NCBI GenBank assembly: GCA_963798855.1
Contig: CAWCUU010000002.1
Location: 248,001-312,000 of the forward strand
From: CAWCUU01 sp963798855
GTDB lineage: Bacteria > Gemmatimonadota > Gemmatimonadetes > Longimicrobiales > RSA9
Direction of reading: 5' to 3'
Length of the DNA: 64,000 nucleotides
Positions 61,472 through 64,000 of this stretch are shown here, piece by piece. A program made the position numbers and the translations under genes. The notes under the pieces are model-generated. The model made no database searches, was not told where the DNA came from, and saw nothing but the letters and a program-made list of their open reading frames with translations. Each line of letters begins with the position of its first letter. Position 1 is the stretch's first letter.

Positions 61472-62416
61472 TTATGGCCGTCGTGACGGCTCCTGCGCAT
61501 CGGAGCCATGACCGGGCCGGGCGTCGCGTGGCAGATCGACCGGCAGCTCGACCGTGAAGCGGGTGCCCCGACCCAGCTCGCTCTCGACCGAGATCCGGCC
61601 GCCGTGCCGCTCCACGATCTGCCGAGTGATGAGCAGCCCGAGCCCCATGCCCATGCGCCCACCTTTCGTGGTGAACCCGGGCTCCCAGATGCGGCCCAGC
61701 ACGTCGGGTGGGATGCCGGCCCCCGTGTCGGAGATCCGGATCGAGACGCGCCCATCCCCGGCGCGGGTGCTCACCGAGATGGTGCCGCGCTCGCGGATCG
61801 CGTGAGCCGCGTTGAGCAGCAGGTTCATGAAGACCTGGTTGAGCTGATGCGGCCAGCACTCGACGAGCGGCAGGTCGCCGTAGTCCCGCTCGACCGTGAC
61901 TCGCTCGCGCAGCTCATGTCCCAGCAGAGCGATCGTGCTGTCGAGACCCTCGGCGAGGTCGACGCGGTCGATCTCAGAGCGATCGGGTCGGCCGAACGTG
62001 CGGAGGCTCGCCACGAGCTTCACGAGCCTCTCGATCGCCATGTCGTTGACCCGCGTGACGCCGTCGACCGCCTTGACGATTCGACGCACCTCTTCGAGCT
62101 CCGTCTCGTCGACGCGCTCGTCCTCGAGGATGATCTGCAGCCGGTTCATGGAACGGCGCAGCACGTCGTGATTGCTGTTCAGCGCGCCGAGCGGCGTGTT
62201 CAGCTCGTGGGCGATCCCGGCCACGAGCATGCCGAGCGTCGCGAGGCGCGCCGAGCCGATCAGCTCGGCCTGCGCCTCCTGCAGCTCGGAAAAGGCCGCA
62301 TCCGCCGCCGCGCGGGAGGCCTGCAGCTCATCCGATAGGCGGCCCAACTCGCCCTCGAGTTGCTCGATGCGCGCCTGCGCCCCGCCATCCACGGGCGCCG
62401 TACCCGATTCGCTCAA
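61472..62416 (-). CDS. Cytoplasmic sensor histidine kinase
   Basis: 314-aa kinase without membrane helices. A coiled coil (residues 14-60) precedes HisKA with H70 in GIAHELNTPLGAL; the HATPase domain has N box LNAAHAI, DTGAG, FTTKG and GMGLGL. The class resembles kinases that sense through the coiled coil or partner proteins. It starts with TTG overlapping the regulator stop (TTGA), an unusual codon supported by the overlap. Its partner is the response regulator just upstream. Confidence 0.9.
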   Translation of the reverse strand: MSESGTAPVDGGAQARIEQLEGELGRLSDELQASRAAADAAFSELQEAQAELIGSARLATLGMLVAGIAHELNTPLGALNSNHDVLRRSMNRLQIILEDERVDETELEEVRRIVKAVDGVTRVNDMAIERLVKLVASLRTFGRPDRSEIDRVDLAEGLDSTIALLGHELRERVTVERDYGDLPLVECWPHQLNQVFMNLLLNAAHAIRERGTISVSTRAGDGRVSIRISDTGAGIPPDVLGRIWEPGFTTKGGRMGMGLGLLITRQIVERHGGRISVESELGRGTRFTVELPVDLPRDARPGHGSDAQEPSRRP

Positions 62417-62907
62417 AGGAAGGCTCGTGTGATGCGTCGCCGGATCTCGACCAGCTCACTGTTCGCCGACTCCAGCGCGCCGACGTGCCGGTCGAGCTCG
62501 TCGAACAGCGTGGCGCGCTCGACGCCGTTGCGGATCACGAGCTTCAGCTGCTCGTTGTCCCACGGCTTCTCGAGGTACTGGTAGAGGCCGACGTTGTTGA
62601 TCGCGCGGATCGCGCTCTCCTTGTCGGCGTAGCCGGTGAGCAGGATCCGCGCGGCCTGCGGCCGCATCTCCCGCGCGCGCGTCAGGAAGGAGATGCCGTC
62701 CATGCCCGGCATCATGAAGTCCGCGATGATCACGTGCACGAGCTCGCTCTCGAGCGCCTCCAGCGCCTGAGTCGGCCTCGTGAACGCGTGCACGCGGTAT
62801 GACGTTTCGAGCTGCAGGAAGCTCTCCAGCGCCGTGGCGACCATCGCCTCGTCGTCCACGATGAGCACGCCCGCGGGGGCCTCGGCACCCCTCCGCTCGG
62901 GCGTCAT
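62413..62907 (-). CDS. Response regulator without DNA-binding domain
   Basis: 164-aa protein with a receiver domain (13-130): acidic pocket VDDEA, phospho-acceptor D63 in IADFMMPGMDG, and Lys113 in YLEKPW. The ending LFDELDRHVGALESANSELV is a short coiled coil, possibly matching that of the kinase. It has no HTH or enzymatic output, like the RpfG-N or PatA-type regulators that act through protein contacts. ATG overlaps the stop of the cNMP/HEAT gene (ATGA). Confidence 0.92.
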   Translation of the reverse strand: MTPERRGAEAPAGVLIVDDEAMVATALESFLQLETSYRVHAFTRPTQALEALESELVHVIIADFMMPGMDGISFLTRAREMRPQAARILLTGYADKESAIRAINNVGLYQYLEKPWDNEQLKLVIRNGVERATLFDELDRHVGALESANSELVEIRRRITRAFL

Positions 62908-64000
62908 GCGACGAGCGTCCGTACGCGGCGGGCCAGGCCCTGCAGCAGCCCGATGCCGAGCTCGGGGTTGTCCGCGAGCAGGTCGTGGAACTCGGTCCGG
63001 CCGATTCGCAGGAGCGTGGCGCCGCCCTCCACGCGGGCTTCCACGACGCTCGGCGACTCGTCGATCAGCGCCCAGGTCCCGAAGGCCATGCCGTCGGTGG
63101 CTTCGATCTCACCCTCCGGCGCTCCGCGGAGCAGCACCCGCCCGCGAACCACAATGTAGAGCGCGTCCGTCGGCTCACCCCGCCGCAGCAGCACCTCGCC
63201 CGGCTGCTCGTCGATCTCCTCCGCGATCGAGGCGAGCAGCGCGAGGTGCGAGCTGCGCGCACCCTCCAGCAGATCGACCCCCTGGAGCAGGAACACCTTC
63301 TCGATCAGGTCCATCGGCACTCCTTCCGTCCGGACGTGTCGCAGCGAGTGGGCGTTCCACGCGGCGACGCGGGCGATCCAGGGATCGGCGTCGTCGCGCA
63401 GCTGTTCGATGATCCGCTCGGGCGTCGTCCCGGGCGGCGCGACCGCCGCGCCTTCCAGAGCCGGAGCGAGCGACGAGAAGCGGGTGTGGCCGAGATGCTG
63501 CTCCAGCCACTCCAGCGCGTTGCCGCGGGCCTTGGGTCCGCCGGCGAGCACCGCGAGACAGCAGTGGTAGACCTCCTCCGGCGGCTGCAGCAGCCCAATG
63601 CAGCGGAAGATGCTCTCCCGCCTCTCCCGCTGCGACTCGACCAGCGCACGCTGCAGAAGCCCGCGCCCGGAGCCCGCCTCCCGCCGATCCATCGACAGCA
63701 CGGCGAGCGCCGAGCCGTAACGCACCGCCGCCGCCGCCTCCGCGTCCTGGATGGCGCGCACCGCCGTCCCATCGAAGCGCAGATCCGGATGCTTCGCCCG
63801 CAGCTTGTTCAGGGCCTTCAGCGTACGGTAGTCGAGCAGCTGATCGGTCTCCGGTGCCAGCACGGAGCGGAGCAGCGCGTCCACGCTCTCCGGGACGGGG
63901 ATTCGCGCGAGGACCGCCGGAATGTTGCGCCGGACCGTCGCGTCCTCGGCGGGGTCGCAGAGCACGCGCTCGAGCGGGGCCACGACGGCGGCCCCGAGCC
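62904..64000 (-). CDS. HEAT-repeat/cyclic-nucleotide-binding protein, partial
   Basis: The reading frame is open to the window edge, so the N-terminus is missing; about 365 residues are visible. Residues up to about 250 are helical HEAT-like repeats (ATVRRNIPAVLARIPVPESV, DPWIARVAAWNAH). The last 110 are a cNMP-binding domain (QPGEVLLRRGEPTDALYIVV, GMAFGTWALIDESPSVVEAR). The phosphate-binding cassette that would contain RxALIxx-type residues is partly altered. In related bacteria this tail follows an MFS or ATP/ADP-translocase-like membrane domain; whether that is so here lies outside the window. It is translated with the two-component pair. Confidence 0.8.
   Translation of the reverse strand, partial: LGAAVVAPLERVLCDPAEDATVRRNIPAVLARIPVPESVDALLRSVLAPETDQLLDYRTLKALNKLRAKHPDLRFDGTAVRAIQDAEAAAAVRYGSALAVLSMDRREAGSGRGLLQRALVESQRERRESIFRCIGLLQPPEEVYHCCLAVLAGGPKARGNALEWLEQHLGHTRFSSLAPALEGAAVAPPGTTPERIIEQLRDDADPWIARVAAWNAHSLRHVRTEGVPMDLIEKVFLLQGVDLLEGARSSHLALLASIAEEIDEQPGEVLLRRGEPTDALYIVVRGRVLLRGAPEGEIEATDGMAFGTWALIDESPSVVEARVEGGATLLRIGRTEFHDLLADNPELGIGLLQGLARRVRTLVA

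Overview
The window is 64 kb of high-GC bacterial chromosome with dense genes on both strands and no rRNA, tRNA, insertion sequence, integrase or CRISPR array that I can see. The gene families (a PadR regulator coupled to a long MacB/FtsX-type permease, a TolB-like/TPR membrane protein, a sortilin-like Asp-box propeller protein, a DUF4382 lipoprotein, many short lipoproteins, HemQ) fit a Gemmatimonadota-like bacterium. That assignment is inference; no phylogenetic marker is present.

Layout. 1-6.5 kb: a DUF1761/TetR/YCII unit with a perfect 18-bp palindrome, a VapBC-like toxin-antitoxin pair, two VOC proteins, and TerB-like, HXXEE and DUF4382 genes. 6.5-15.6 kb: a large Asp-box propeller protein, a secreted TIKI/ChaN-like protein, a PDZ membrane protein and the PadR-permease pair. 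15.7-25.3 kb: TolB/TPR protein, AlkA-type glycosylase, a protein with three helix-turn-helix units, a UBP zinc-finger protein coupled to a DUF5996 protein, hemQ-DUF4126, then a gene-poor stretch with a decayed fibronectin-III-like lipoprotein. 25.4-35.4 kb: two NtrC-type two-component systems. The first is flanked by two identical 12-bp palindromes, each placed upstream of a sigma-54-like -24/-12 element. The second has its own palindrome and sigma-54-like promoter.

35.5-44.3 kb is the highlight: a compact, apparently sigma-54-controlled operon for a four-helix membrane protein, a 9-heme lipoprotein, a 10-heme lipoprotein, an outer-membrane beta-barrel (carrying one frameshift), a 16-heme periplasmic cytochrome, a 9-heme membrane-anchored cytochrome, a Rieske protein and a fused cytochrome b. 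It encodes 42 CXXCH and two CX4CH motifs. The simplest reading is a quinol-oxidising Rieske/cytochrome b complex passing electrons through multiheme cytochromes and a porin towards or across the outer membrane. The second two-component system next door is its probable regulator.

44.4-50 kb: TrkH/TrkA potassium uptake, an OprO/OprP-type porin and an FtsH paralogue. 51-54 kb: a sugar ABC importer lacking its ATPase. 54.1-58.1 kb: a promoter with an operator-like repeat, a small membrane protein, a monoheme cytochrome c, and a propeller/phosphoesterase gene broken by many frameshifts. 58.1-64 kb (minus strand): a seven-gene run, largely coupled by 4-nt overlaps, encoding a HEAT/cNMP-binding protein (partial), response regulator, histidine kinase, an exported kinase-fold protein, an exported metallophosphatase, a 41-codon mini-ORF and a DUF4287/DUF5655 protein.

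A recurrent theme is gene decay. C-terminal stubs of PP2C, VOC, TonB and possibly isoprenylcysteine methyltransferase genes remain, and three larger genes carry frameshifts. Some frameshifts may be assembly errors and need read-level checking.
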